Counted from the stretch's first letter, positions 36,389 through 44,996 are shown. The stretch: 64,000 bases of DNA from Streptomyces abyssomicinicus (GCF_008974245.1 NZ_BBZI01000014.1:124001-188000); one strand, 5' to 3'. The notes: a model not told the origin generated them from the sequence alone. Program-made: numbers and translations.

Positions 36389-36413
36389 CTAGTTGGCAGT
36401 TAATGCCAAGTAG
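36389..36413. promoter_or_regulatory. Operator-like palindrome between SDR and TetR genes
   Basis: CTAGTTGGCA and TGCCAAGTAG form an inverted repeat (9 of 10 pairs) around GTTAA; the flanking C/G pair extends it to 27 bp. Its size and place fit a TetR-dimer operator. No clear -10/-35 pair could be fixed on either strand. Confidence 0.6.
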
Positions 36414-36447
36414 GCGGCTCCTGTCCAGAGGCGATAGCCTGATGTTC

Positions 36448-37032
36448 ATGACGACTCTGTGGGATCGCTCGCGACAGGTGGCCGCCCAGGCGATCCTGGA
36501 CACGGCGGTCCGCCTGTTCGCCGAGCAGGGTTACGAGCAGACGACGATCGCGCAGATCGCCCGGGAGGCGGGGATCTCGCAGCGCTCCCTGTTCCGCTAC
36601 TTCGGCACCAAGGAGGACCTGGTCTGCGGGGATCAGGATGCCCTGGGCGAGCTGCTGAAGCGGACGGTCGAGCGGCAGCCTGCCGAGATGTCCGCCTGGG
36701 ACGCCCTGCGCGCCGGCTTCGAGGTCCTCCTGACGGCCAACCACACCGCTGAGCGGGCGCTGGAACTCTCCCGTCTCATCTTCGACACTCCCTCGCTGCA
36801 CGCCCGCTACATCGAGAAGCGTCTGCGCTGGCAGGCCGCACTCATCCCGGTCGTCCAGGTGCGGCTGGGTGCCGCCACCGGCTTGGCACCCGACCCGCGC
36901 GCCAAGGCGATCATCGCGACGGTCTTCGCCTGCGCGGACACGGCGACCGAGCTGTGGGTCGGACACGACGGACGGCTCGACCTGGCCGACCTCTACGACC
37001 AGTGCCTCGCGGCGGTGCGGGACTCCGGCTGA
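36448..37032 (+). CDS. TetR-family transcriptional repressor
   Basis: A 194-residue regulator with an N-terminal TetR helix-turn-helix: AILDTAVRLFAEQGYEQTTI, then QIAREAGISQRSLFRYFGTK. The helical C-terminal ligand domain is of the AcrR/Bm3R1 style (ELSRLIFDTPSLHARYIEKR). Three in-frame ATGs are possible; none has a ribosome site. The third was chosen because TAGCCT lies 7 nt before it, allowing a leaderless transcript. The target is probably its own promoter and the divergent SDR gene through the palindrome described. The effector is unknown. Confidence 0.85.
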   Translation: MTTLWDRSRQVAAQAILDTAVRLFAEQGYEQTTIAQIAREAGISQRSLFRYFGTKEDLVCGDQDALGELLKRTVERQPAEMSAWDALRAGFEVLLTANHTAERALELSRLIFDTPSLHARYIEKRLRWQAALIPVVQVRLGAATGLAPDPRAKAIIATVFACADTATELWVGHDGRLDLADLYDQCLAAVRDSG

Positions 37033-37212
37033 GGCGGCGTGCGGGCAGGCGCGGCGGGGGCGTCTTCCTGTAGGAGCGCACGGTGCGACCGTTCGTTCCG
37101 GGGTGCCCTCGGGTCTTCGCCGCGTGCGGCAGGGCGGGGACGCCCGGTCACCTGCCTGCGGTTCTCGGCGGCCGGGCGGACCGGCCGGCGGGGAGATGCT
37201 GACGCGGAACCC

Positions 37213-38043
37213 TCAGGCCGCGCCCGCCCGGCGGTCCTCCCGTGAGTCCGGGCCGGCTTCGTGGGCGGGGCGGGACTTGCGGGCGGGGCGGGGTTCCTCG
37301 CGGAGCTCCTCCAGCAGCGTGGTGATCGCGTCCATGATCCGCAGCCCGGCCTCCTCGAGGACCGGTGCCGTGATCTCCCTCCCTCGCAGGTCGGAGAGGT
37401 CCACGGGCGGGCCGGCCATCACCCGCAGCACGGTCCGCCGGTACCAGGGCCGGGAGCGGCGCACCACGCTGCCGGCCGCGGGGATGAGCTCGTGCGCGTT
37501 CCACTGGGCGACCGGGATCACCGGTGCCCCCGTCTCCAGTGCCAGCCGGGCCACGCCCGTCTTGGCCCGGGACGGCCACAGTTCGGGGTCGTCGGTGAAG
37601 GTGCCCTCCGGGTAGACGGCCACGCAGCAGCCCCGGGCCAGCGCCTCCTTGGCGTCCACCAGCGCGTCCGAGGCGCGGGAGGTGCGCCGGTGCACGGGTA
37701 TGTGGCCCATGCTGCGCAGCGCCGCCCCCAGTACGGGTACCGAGAACAGTGGCGCCTTGCCCAGGAACCGGGCGGGACGGCCGCTGTGGTACTGGAACAG
37801 GCCGTAGGAGAACGGGTCCGCGTACGAGGTGTGGTTGACCGCCGTGAGGTAGCCGCCGGACGCCGGCAGGTGATGGCGGCCCCGCCAGTCGCGCCGTGCG
37901 ACGGCCCGGACGAGCGTCCCCGCGAGCGCGGCCGTGAACCAGTAGACCGGCCCGGCTCCGTTGCCGGTGCGGGACTCCCCGGCGGATCTTGTCTCCCCTT
38001 GCAGCATGGAGCTGTTGTACATGACAGACGGCGGCGCGAACAT
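37213..38043 (-). CDS. PlsC-type lysophospholipid acyltransferase
   Basis: A 276-residue 1-acylglycerol-3-phosphate acyltransferase-like enzyme of phospholipid synthesis. It contains the acyltransferase motif I H-x4-D in NHTSYADPF, the GKAPLF segment, motif III YPEGTFT and motif IV VIPVAQWNA. The C-terminal 30 residues are charged and Arg/Pro-rich. The start is uncertain: three ATGs lie within 40 nt and none has a convincing ribosome site. It is convergent with TetR and divergent from the monooxygenase across a promoter/palindrome. It is probably not part of the catabolic cluster. Confidence 0.82.
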   Translation of the reverse strand: MFAPPSVMYNSSMLQGETRSAGESRTGNGAGPVYWFTAALAGTLVRAVARRDWRGRHHLPASGGYLTAVNHTSYADPFSYGLFQYHSGRPARFLGKAPLFSVPVLGAALRSMGHIPVHRRTSRASDALVDAKEALARGCCVAVYPEGTFTDDPELWPSRAKTGVARLALETGAPVIPVAQWNAHELIPAAGSVVRRSRPWYRRTVLRVMAGPPVDLSDLRGREITAPVLEEAGLRIMDAITTLLEELREEPRPARKSRPAHEAGPDSREDRRAGAA

Positions 38044-38088
38044 CCCCTGCTCGCACCGCGGGAACGGTGACCCGCGTCGTCAGAACCA

Positions 38089-38118
38089 TTGACAGACATA
38101 TATATGTCTCCGTATTTT
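38089..38118 (+). promoter_or_regulatory. Promoter with 16-bp palindromic operator ahead of the first monooxygenase
   Basis: TTGACA, an 18-bp spacer and TATTTT form an unusually AT-rich, near-consensus promoter. The perfect palindrome AGACATATATATGTCT (38094-38109) fills the spacer, an ideal place for repression. The MarR gene two genes downstream is the natural candidate regulator. Confidence 0.62.
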
Positions 38119-38186
38119 TCGGCCCGTGGCGCACGCCACAACACGCCTGACGCGCGTCAACGCCGCGCGATCGGAGGGGAGTTGTC

Positions 38187-39320
38187 ATGGCCCGAGGTTC
38201 GATCCTGGTCGTCGGTGGAGGTATCGGCGGTCTCGCGGCGGCCATCGCCGTTCAGCAGAAGGGCTTCGACACGACGGTCGTCGAGCTCCACCCGGACGTC
38301 CGCTCGTCCGTCCACGGCGTCGGCATCATCCAGCCGATGAACGCCCTGCGGGCGCTCGACATGATCGGCTGTGCCCAGGACTGCATCGCGGCCGGCTACC
38401 CGGCCAGGCGCTGGGGCGGCCTCTACTCCACCGACGGCACCTTCATCAAGGAGATGCCGGGCACGCCCGTCCCCGGTGTCGACCTGCCCCCGATGAACGG
38501 CCTCACCCGTCCGAAGCTGCACGCGATCCTGACCTCCCACGCCCTCGAGGCGGGCGTGACCCTCCGCTACTCGACGACCTTCACGGAGCTCGAGGACGAC
38601 GGCGCCGGCGTCGACGTCACCTTCACCGACGGCTCCGCCGGCCGCTTCGACGTCGTCGTCGGTGCCGACGGCGTCCACTCCAGGACCCGGGGCCACGTCG
38701 TGGAGGGCGAGGTCGCGCCCTCCTACATCGGGCAGTCGGCCTACCGCGTCAACATTCCCCTGCTGCCGGAGATCGACAGCATCATCCTGCAGGCCGGCCC
38801 TGCGGGCATGGCCGGTCTCGTCCCCATCGGCAAGGATCTGGCCTACCTCTTCTACAACGCCCACATGGCGAAGCAGAGCCCCGGCTCGGGAATGGACAGC
38901 GCCGGGAAACTGCGCGAGTACCTCGCTCCGTTCGGTGGCCTCATGGGCCGCATCCGCGACGAGTTCGTCACCGACGACCGCGACATCGTGCTGAGGCCCG
39001 AGGAGTCCCTGATAGTGGACGCCCCATGGCACAGGAGCCGCGTCGTCCTGATGGGCGATGCCGTCCACGCGATCACGCCGCACCTCGGGCAGGGCGCCGC
39101 CCAGGCGATCGAGGACGGCGTCGTGCTGGCCGACTGCCTCGACGGGCATGACGACCCGGAGGCGGCCTTCGCGGAGTACACCGACCGCCGGTTCGAGCGC
39201 TGCAAGCTCGTCGTGGACACCTCGCTGGACATCGCGGAGTGGGAGATGGGCCGCAAGCCGGGCTTCGACAACATCGCCGCCACCGACCACGTCCTGGAGG
39301 TGATGGCCCAGCCCCTCTGA
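38187..39320 (+). CDS. FAD-dependent aromatic hydroxylase (group A)
   Basis: A 377-residue flavoprotein monooxygenase of the salicylate/6-hydroxynicotinate hydroxylase type, using NAD(P)H and oxygen to hydroxylate an aromatic ring. The N-terminal FAD site is ILVVGGGIGGLAAAIAVQQK. The DG motif is VVVGADGVHSRTR, and the GD motif is VVLMGDAVHAITPHLGQGAA. ATG follows GGAGGGGAG. It is the leftmost gene of the catabolic cluster, followed 51 bp later by a MarR regulator, and sits behind a repressor-type promoter. The substrate is unknown. Confidence 0.85.
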   Translation: MARGSILVVGGGIGGLAAAIAVQQKGFDTTVVELHPDVRSSVHGVGIIQPMNALRALDMIGCAQDCIAAGYPARRWGGLYSTDGTFIKEMPGTPVPGVDLPPMNGLTRPKLHAILTSHALEAGVTLRYSTTFTELEDDGAGVDVTFTDGSAGRFDVVVGADGVHSRTRGHVVEGEVAPSYIGQSAYRVNIPLLPEIDSIILQAGPAGMAGLVPIGKDLAYLFYNAHMAKQSPGSGMDSAGKLREYLAPFGGLMGRIRDEFVTDDRDIVLRPEESLIVDAPWHRSRVVLMGDAVHAITPHLGQGAAQAIEDGVVLADCLDGHDDPEAAFAEYTDRRFERCKLVVDTSLDIAEWEMGRKPGFDNIAATDHVLEVMAQPL

Positions 39321-39371
39321 GCACGCTCTGAGCTGTGCCTCGCCGCGGGGGCGTTCGTTACGATGGGCCGG

Positions 39372-39896
39372 ATGAGCCCTTCCCCGCACCAGCGTGAGCT
39401 GGCCGACGTCCTGCGCGAGCTCGGGTGGACCGTCCACCGGCGGACACCCGAGCGGGCGGGCGTCGGCCCCATTCCGACCACCGAGCTGGCGTTGCTCAAG
39501 CAGGTGATCGACGCGCCGGGATCCACCGTCGGTGAGCTGGCGCAGGCGCTCGGACTGCGTCAGCCCAATGTGAGCGCGGCGATCCGGGTCCTGGCCGATC
39601 GTGGCTACGTGGTCAAGGAGAGCAGCCCCAAGGACCGCCGCATCACGCTGGTCAGGCCCACCGCGCTCGGGTGCTCGGAGCACGAGGCGATCGCGGACAG
39701 CTGGGCGGCGCCGATACGGGTGGCCCTGGAGGGGCTGAGCGCGGATCACCGGTCGGCGATCGAGCAGGCCGCGGAGGCGCTGGCGGCTCTGCACGAACGC
39801 CTCCGCGTCGTCGAGCAGGGCGAGGCGCAGGGCCCGGCGCAGATCGAGGCGTCGGTCCAGCCGCCGTCGCGCCGCCGGCGTCAGTGCTTCACATAG
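39372..39896 (+). CDS. MarR-family transcriptional regulator
   Basis: A 174-residue winged-helix regulator. It contains LALLKQVIDAPGSTVGELAQ and the recognition helix LRQPNVSAAIRVLADRGYVV, then the wing SSPKDRRITLVRPTALG. The ATG used follows TACGAT by 7 nt, suggesting a leaderless message; an ATG 9 nt upstream is the alternative. MarR proteins near catabolic genes usually release DNA on binding an aromatic acid. The 16-bp palindrome before the monooxygenase is the likely operator. The C-terminal tail overlaps the convergent DUF3500 gene by 16 bp. Confidence 0.82.
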   Translation: MSPSPHQRELADVLRELGWTVHRRTPERAGVGPIPTTELALLKQVIDAPGSTVGELAQALGLRQPNVSAAIRVLADRGYVVKESSPKDRRITLVRPTALGCSEHEAIADSWAAPIRVALEGLSADHRSAIEQAAEALAALHERLRVVEQGEAQGPAQIEASVQPPSRRRRQCFT

Positions 39897-41089
39897 ACCT
39901 CCGGGACGTACCACCCGCCGGTCTCGAGCGGTGCGTCCTCGGCCGGCCGGTTCGACACCAGCCGACGCCGCAGGTGCCGGCCGTCCGGGCCGTGCCGCGC
40001 ATAGTGGTCGAGCAGCAGGTCGTGGCCGAGGTCGTTGTTGAGGTCACGCCAGACGGCGTGGACGTGCTGGCCCGCGGCGACCGCGTTGTCGGCCTCGACG
40101 AGCAGGTCACGCGTGGAGATCCGGTAGTAGTGGGCGGTGTTCGCCTCGCGTCCGCCGGCCCAGGCGAAACGGAGGTTGCGCGGGTCGGCCGCCAGCACCT
40201 GCTCGCGGTACTGCCGGGCCAGCTCGTCGGGGCCGGTCTCCACGTAGTAGAGGAGAAGGCCGCGTACGGCATCGAGCTGCTCGCCGGTCAGGTCGGCGCC
40301 GCTGATGCCCGACGGGTCGGCCTTCACGAAGCGCAGGCGCTCGCGGTCCTCGTCGGTCGTCTCGTAGCCGACGATCCCGAGGTCGACCCAGTCGGGCCAT
40401 TCCTCGGCCCCCACGTAGGGCACCTGACGGGTGACGAAGTCGGCGGGCGCGACGTCGTGGACGACGGCCTGCTCCTGGGCGTCGGGGGAGAGCGAGTGCA
40501 GGATCGACAGAGCCCGGCGCTCGTTCTCGCCGAGCGCGTCCAGCACGCCGGCGCCGACGGGCTGCGCGCCCATCGCGAGCGGCGTGACCGTCAGATAACG
40601 CTGCCCGACGATGGTGCAGTTGAGGGACAGGTGGTGGCCGATGACCCGCCAGCCCCATGTGTCCTCGAAGCCGGGCCGCCCCCAGAAGCTGAACCAGTAG
40701 CCTTCCGGGTCACGGAAGTTGCCGGCGAGGACGCCGAAGCCGCGCTCGGTCACCTCGAGTTCGCGCAGCATGTTCTCCGTGGCCATCACGGAAAGCGCCT
40801 GGCTGTAGCCGCGCATGCCGAGGCCGGCCTTGAGCAGCGAGTGCGCGATGACCTTCTGGTGCCGGTCGAGCGCGTGCAGCGGGATGCCGGCCCGGTCGGG
40901 TTTGGGGATGAAGTCCCAGTCGACACGGCCCGGAGCGTCCATGTCGGGCACGATCGCCGCGGCCTTGAGGTCGGGGCGGAGCGAGTCGAGCAGGGCCCAG
41001 GTGGCGAAGAGCATCCGCTTGATGGTGACGGGTGCCTCGTAGGTCATGGGGCCGGGCGAGGAGCCTGCGGAATCGGGCAGGTGCGTCAT
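39881..41089 (-). CDS. DUF3500 protein (copy 1)
   Basis: A 402-residue protein of the uncharacterised DUF3500 family, last gene of the leftward operon. The ATG follows AGGAAGGAACC. Conserved features shared with the second copy in this cluster are YWFSFWGRPGFEDTWGWRVI, directly followed by GHH, RYLTVTPLAMGAQPV, and a C-terminal YYRISTRDLLVEAD then HVHAVWRD. The repeated His and Trp pattern suggests a metal or cofactor site. No signal peptide or membrane segment is seen. Two different copies within one catabolic cluster imply a role in the pathway, possibly a missing ring-opening or decarboxylating step, but this is inference. Confidence 0.78.
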   Translation of the reverse strand: MTHLPDSAGSSPGPMTYEAPVTIKRMLFATWALLDSLRPDLKAAAIVPDMDAPGRVDWDFIPKPDRAGIPLHALDRHQKVIAHSLLKAGLGMRGYSQALSVMATENMLRELEVTERGFGVLAGNFRDPEGYWFSFWGRPGFEDTWGWRVIGHHLSLNCTIVGQRYLTVTPLAMGAQPVGAGVLDALGENERRALSILHSLSPDAQEQAVVHDVAPADFVTRQVPYVGAEEWPDWVDLGIVGYETTDEDRERLRFVKADPSGISGADLTGEQLDAVRGLLLYYVETGPDELARQYREQVLAADPRNLRFAWAGGREANTAHYYRISTRDLLVEADNAVAAGQHVHAVWRDLNNDLGHDLLLDHYARHGPDGRHLRRRLVSNRPAEDAPLETGGWYVPEVYVKH

Positions 41090-41099
41090 GGTTCCTTCC

Positions 41100-41486
41100 T
41101 CAGTCGCTGAGCACCGCGAGCAGGTCGCAGTGGACGACGGCGCCGCGGTCGAGCCGGGCCGCGATCGCCTGCCGGGCGGGCCGGCAGGCCGGGTCGGGGA
41201 ACATCGCCAGCCACTCACGGTTGAGTGCCTCGCGGTCGTCGGGATCGGCGAGGTGGAACGTCATCTTGAGGATGTCGTCCGTCGTGCCGCCGAGCTCGGC
41301 CATCAGGGTGCGGACATGGGCGAAGACGTGCGCGAACTGCCGGTCGGCATCGGGGGCCATCTCGCCGGTCGCCGGGTCGCGGCCGGTGATGGCGCCGGTC
41401 GCGACGAACGGGCCGATCCGGCCGGCGGCGGGGATCGGGTTGACGTGGCCGAACCCGGGGAGGTCGACGCTGGTGCGGGTGCCCAT
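41100..41486 (-). CDS. RidA/YjgF-family protein
   Basis: A 128-residue member of the RidA (Rid/YER057c/UK114) superfamily, whose members hydrolyse reactive enamines/imines or act in aromatic catabolism as deaminases. It has GPFVATGAITGRDPATGE, then FAHVRTLMAELGGTTDDILKMTFHLADP, the typical central helix and strand. The C-terminal PARQAIAARLDRGAVVHCDLLAV carries Arg at the usual substrate-binding position. Its place between the FAH hydrolase and DUF3500 genes suggests a pathway intermediate that is an enamine or amino-muconate. Confidence 0.8.
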   Translation of the reverse strand: MGTRTSVDLPGFGHVNPIPAAGRIGPFVATGAITGRDPATGEMAPDADRQFAHVFAHVRTLMAELGGTTDDILKMTFHLADPDDREALNREWLAMFPDPACRPARQAIAARLDRGAVVHCDLLAVLSD

Positions 41487-41490
41487 GCGC

Positions 41491-42342
41491 TCAGCCCTCG
41501 GCGACGACGCGGTTCTCGATGTGGCCGAGGCCCTCGATCTCCGCGCGGACTACGTCGCCGACCTTGAGGAACTCGCCCCGCGACGCGCCGATGCCCGCCG
41601 GCGTGCCGGTGGCGAGGATGTCGCCCGGCATGAGGGTGAAGACCTGCGAGAGGTAGGCGATCTGCTCGTGGATGTCGTGCACCATGTCGCTGGTCGGCCA
41701 GTCCTGGCGGACCTCGCCGTTGACGCTGAGGGTCATCCGCAGGTCGTGCGGGTCGGCGATCTCGTCGTCGGTGGTCAGCCAGGGGCCGATCGGGCCGTGG
41801 GTGTCGAAGGACTTGCCGAGGGTGAACGTCGGCGACTTCTTCTGCAGCCAGTCGCGGACCGACACGTCGTTGGTGACGAGGTAGCCGGCGACGACCGAGC
41901 GGGCGTCCTCGACGGACACGTGCTTGCAGCGCCGGCCGATCACCACGCCGAGCTCGATCTCGTAGTCGAGGGCGTCGGAGATGCCCGGCTTCACGACGGC
42001 GTCGTAGGGGCCGACGATGCAGGAGACCTGCTTGTTGAACCACATCTGGTTCTCCGGCACCGGGATGCCCGCCGCGCGCGCCTCCTCGGCGTGCTCCTTG
42101 TAGTTCATGCCGATGCCGAGGTACTTCTGCGGATCGTCGATCGGGGCCTCGAGGACCACGTCGGCCAGCGGGTGCGACGGCCCGTCGGCCGCGAGGATCG
42201 CCTGCTTCAGCGAGGGCAGCAGGGGCAGGACCGTCCGCAGCGACGTGCCGCCGACGACGTCGGAGATGTCGGTGACCCGGTCACCGTCGACACGGCCGAG
42301 CCGCGTCGGCCCGTCGGTGGTGTGGAAGCGTGCGATCTTCAC
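41491..42342 (-). CDS. Fumarylacetoacetate hydrolase family protein
   Basis: A 283-residue FAH-fold metal enzyme, the group that cleaves C-C bonds of acylpyruvates or isomerises/decarboxylates ring-cleavage products. It contains YLGIGMNYKEHAEEA, the metal ligands in DYEIELGVVIG (Glu-x-Glu) and Asp in VTNDVSVRDW, LGKSFDTHGPIGPW, and LMPGDILATGTPAGIG. It starts inside the NTF2-like gene's last codons (ATGA), so it is translationally coupled. It is presumably the hydrolase acting on the ring-opened intermediate. Confidence 0.87.
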   Translation of the reverse strand: MKIARFHTTDGPTRLGRVDGDRVTDISDVVGGTSLRTVLPLLPSLKQAILAADGPSHPLADVVLEAPIDDPQKYLGIGMNYKEHAEEARAAGIPVPENQMWFNKQVSCIVGPYDAVVKPGISDALDYEIELGVVIGRRCKHVSVEDARSVVAGYLVTNDVSVRDWLQKKSPTFTLGKSFDTHGPIGPWLTTDDEIADPHDLRMTLSVNGEVRQDWPTSDMVHDIHEQIAYLSQVFTLMPGDILATGTPAGIGASRGEFLKVGDVVRAEIEGLGHIENRVVAEG

Positions 42343-42809
42343 TGCTGTTCCTCCTGGGCGATCCTGTCGAGGCCGGCCTTCTCCTCGGTGGTGGGGGTCC
42401 AGACGTGCTCGCCGTCCGGGGTCATCTGGAAGCTCACGAAGCGCCAGGCGCCGTCCTCGCAGCGCCGCAGCACCTGGATCACCTGGCCGGCGACCGTGCG
42501 TTCGGAGCCGTCCGGGCTGCCGAGGCGGTTGGTGAGACGGCCCGTCATGATCGCGACGTCGCCGATCACCCGGATGGTGAGCTCGCCGCGCATGGCGCCC
42601 TTGTAGGGCGCCCGGTTCGCGACGTGTTCCAGGAGCTGGGCCTTCGTGTGGGTCAGACCCGGCGCGTGGGTGTGGATCAGCGAGTCGTCGTACAGGTCGC
42701 GCAGCGTGTCGAGGTCGATCTCCAGCAGCGCCCGCCGGCGGCGCTCCTCCACCTCGAGGATCGCCGCGCGCGTGGCCTCGTCGGCCAGGACGACCGGGGC
42801 GGCGCTCAT
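42339..42809 (-). CDS. NTF2-like/SnoaL-type (DUF4440) protein
   Basis: A 156-residue cone-shaped alpha/beta-barrel protein. Typical elements are the N-terminal helices EVEERRRRALLEIDLDTLRD, LYDDSLIHTHAPG, MRGELTIRVIGDVAIMTGRL and WRFVSFQMTP. Members act as small isomerases/hydratases or non-catalytic binding partners. It overlaps by four bases with both neighbours, so it is part of a tightly coupled operon with the FAD monooxygenase upstream and the FAH hydrolase downstream. The exact reaction is unknown. Confidence 0.78.
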   Translation of the reverse strand: MSAAPVVLADEATRAAILEVEERRRRALLEIDLDTLRDLYDDSLIHTHAPGLTHTKAQLLEHVANRAPYKGAMRGELTIRVIGDVAIMTGRLTNRLGSPDGSERTVAGQVIQVLRRCEDGAWRFVSFQMTPDGEHVWTPTTEEKAGLDRIAQEEQQ

Positions 42810-44104
42810 GCCGTGGCCCCGTACCCGGCGCGGTCGTCGGTGCGGTAGCCCGTCGCCTCGCCGGCCTCGAAGCCGGGGCGGGGCGAGCCGACCAGCGCGT
42901 GGTACTTGCTGAAGATCTCGTCGGCCTCCGCGAGCGGGAGCACCTGCTCGATGTCGTCGAAGGGCGCGCCCCCGGTGCGCTCGGCGACCATGCGGCGGAT
43001 GACCTCGTACCCCTCGCCGCGCATGTTCAGCACGATCCGGTTGACGCCCTCGCGGCGGGCCGCGTCGTACGCGACGAAGGCCGCGTGCGGGTCGTCCGGC
43101 GTCTCGGCGAGCTTCTGCACGACGACACGGGCGTCGAGCATCGCCTGGGTGATGCCGTTGCCGCCGCGGGGGTACATCGCGTGGGCGGCGTCGCCGAGCA
43201 GGACGACCCGGCCGTCGACCCAGTTGTCCAGCGGGTCGTGGCGGATCAGCGGGAAGAGGTAGACCTCGCGGGCCTCGCGCATCATCCGCCGGACGTCGAG
43301 GAAGGGCAGGTCGACGGTGTCGAAGAGCGGGATGACCTCGCTGATGTCGCCGACCTGGTTCCAGTCCTCGATGGTCTCCTCACCGTTGGTCTCGGCGACC
43401 CAGTTGACCAGCGTCCTGCCGGTGCCCTCGAAGTCGTCGGCGATGGGGTAGACGATCATCGAGGCGATGTTCGGGTCACCGATGTGCAGGATCGTGTGGC
43501 CGTTGCGGAAGGGCTTCATGAGGGTGGTGCCGCGCCACATGGTGATGCCCGAGAAGTGCGGCTCGGCGAGGTCGGGGAACATCTGCCTGCGGATGGCGGA
43601 CTTGATGCCGTCGGCGGCGACGACCGCGGCGTGACGGGCCTGCCCGGTGCTGCCGTCGGCGTACCGGAGGTGGAGGGTCACGCCGGTGCCGTCCTGCGAA
43701 TAGCCGGTGACCCCGACGCCGAGGTGGATCGCGTCCGGGCCCAGGCGCTCGAGCGCGGCCTTGTGGAACAGCATCTGGAGCGTGCCGCGGTGCACGAAGC
43801 GCTGCTCGTGCAGATAGCCCATGTGCACGCCGCACTTCTCGGCGTAGATCTCCTGGCCGAAGTGGTTGTAGAAGATCGAGTCCTCCGCGTCGACGGAGAT
43901 CGCGCGGAACTCCCCGAGCAGGCCGAGGTCGTCGATCTCGGCGGTGCCGACGGTCTTGATGTCGACGCCGACACCGAGCGGCTTGAGCTCGGGCACGACC
44001 TCGTAGACGGTCGGGCGGAAGCCCTGCTGGTGCATGCGGAGCGCGGTGAGCAGGCCGGCCGGCCCGGCGCCGATGATCGCGATGTCGAGATCTGATGTGG
44101 TCAT
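42806..44104 (-). CDS. FAD-dependent hydroxylase (PhzS-like)
   Basis: A 432-residue flavoprotein monooxygenase, second of the cluster, resembling PhzS/UbiH-type hydroxylases that act on N-heteroaromatic or phenolic acids. FAD site IAIIGAGPAGLLTALRMHQQ, DG motif AAVVAADGIKSAIRRQMF, GD motif VVLLGDAAHAMYPRGGNG. It differs clearly from the 38-kb enzyme, so the two likely act at different steps. Only 16 bp separate the start from a 7-bp tandem G-rich repeat in its leader. Downstream genes overlap it. Substrate unknown. Confidence 0.86.
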   Translation of the reverse strand: MTTSDLDIAIIGAGPAGLLTALRMHQQGFRPTVYEVVPELKPLGVGVDIKTVGTAEIDDLGLLGEFRAISVDAEDSIFYNHFGQEIYAEKCGVHMGYLHEQRFVHRGTLQMLFHKAALERLGPDAIHLGVGVTGYSQDGTGVTLHLRYADGSTGQARHAAVVAADGIKSAIRRQMFPDLAEPHFSGITMWRGTTLMKPFRNGHTILHIGDPNIASMIVYPIADDFEGTGRTLVNWVAETNGEETIEDWNQVGDISEVIPLFDTVDLPFLDVRRMMREAREVYLFPLIRHDPLDNWVDGRVVLLGDAAHAMYPRGGNGITQAMLDARVVVQKLAETPDDPHAAFVAYDAARREGVNRIVLNMRGEGYEVIRRMVAERTGGAPFDDIEQVLPLAEADEIFSKYHALVGSPRPGFEAGEATGYRTDDRAGYGATA

Positions 44105-44120
44105 GTCGTCCTCGTCGAGT

Positions 44121-44155
44121 GCGGGGTGCGGGGTGCGGGGTGCGGGGTGCGGGGT
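44121..44155. repeat. Five tandem copies of GCGGGGT, G-quadruplex-prone
   Basis: Five exact 7-bp units lie between the dienelactone hydrolase stop and the monooxygenase start. Four or more GGGG runs separated by TGC could form a G-quadruplex on the plus strand, the template for these genes. Simple repeats of this kind can change copy number. Confidence 0.75.
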
Positions 44156-44186
44156 CGGGGGTTGGGGAGAGGGGCGTGGGGCGCCG

Positions 44187-44930
44187 TCAGGAGGCGGGAG
44201 CGGAGAGTTCGGTGAGGAAGCCGGTGGTGGCTGTCCAGGCGCGTCCGGCGCTGAGCGGGTTGTGGGCGAACAGCTCGGGCTGGGGGGAGTCGGCGGCCTT
44301 CCGGCTGGTGAAGGCGTGGGTGGTGTCGCTGTAGAGGTGGAGCTGGTGGTCGAGCCCGGCGGAGCTCAGGTGGTCCACGAGCCGGCTGCGCAGGGCAGGG
44401 GTCGCCATGGGGTCGTCGGCGCCGATCATCAGCAGCACCGAGCCCGAACCCGGGGTGCTCCAGTCCTGGCCGAGCAGGTCGAGCCCGGGGTGCACCGCGG
44501 CGACGCCGGCGACCTCGGCCCCGGTGCGGAGGTACTCGAGCGCCGAGGAGCCGCCGAAGCAGTAGCCGAGGAGGACCAGCGGGCGGCCGGAGAACTCCGG
44601 CTGCCCGGCGAGCGCCGCGCGGGCGGCGGCGACGCGCCCCAGCCACCGGTCGCGGTTCCCGGTCATGGAGCCGATCAGCGGTCCTATCTCGGCCGGGGAG
44701 GCGGGAGCGGCGCGCTCGCCCCACAGGTCGGCCATGAACACGGGGTGTCCGGCCCCGGCGAGCCGCGTCGCGTGGCAGGTCATCTCCTCGCTGATGCCGA
44801 AGGCGTCGTGCAGGAGCAGGACCGCGGCGGCGGAGTCGTCGGCCGCCCGGCCCGGCGGGGGCACGACCAGGCCCATCATGCGGGTCCCCTCGTGCCGGTA
44901 CTCGACGTCCCGGCCGACTTTCCAGGTCAC
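44187..44930 (-). CDS. Dienelactone hydrolase family protein
   Basis: A 247-residue alpha/beta-hydrolase of the DLH type, which opens dienelactones in aromatic catabolism. The Cys nucleophile sits in LLGYCFGGSSALEY (GxCxGG), the Asp in MIGADDPMATP and the His in YSDTTHAFTSRKA, completing a Cys-Asp-His triad. The GTG start was chosen for its GAGAGGCGGA ribosome site; the open frame continues 84 bp upstream through operator sequence, unlikely to be translated. It is the first gene of the leftward operon, divergent from the ABC importer with GntR-type operator sequences between. Confidence 0.83.
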   Translation of the reverse strand: MTWKVGRDVEYRHEGTRMMGLVVPPPGRAADDSAAAVLLLHDAFGISEEMTCHATRLAGAGHPVFMADLWGERAAPASPAEIGPLIGSMTGNRDRWLGRVAAARAALAGQPEFSGRPLVLLGYCFGGSSALEYLRTGAEVAGVAAVHPGLDLLGQDWSTPGSGSVLLMIGADDPMATPALRSRLVDHLSSAGLDHQLHLYSDTTHAFTSRKAADSPQPELFAHNPLSAGRAWTATTGFLTELSAPAS

Positions 44931-44996
44931 GGTGTTCCGCCTCTCCGCGCATGCCGATGTGGTGCGCACCACAGGGTGCCCGAGAACCGTAAAGGA

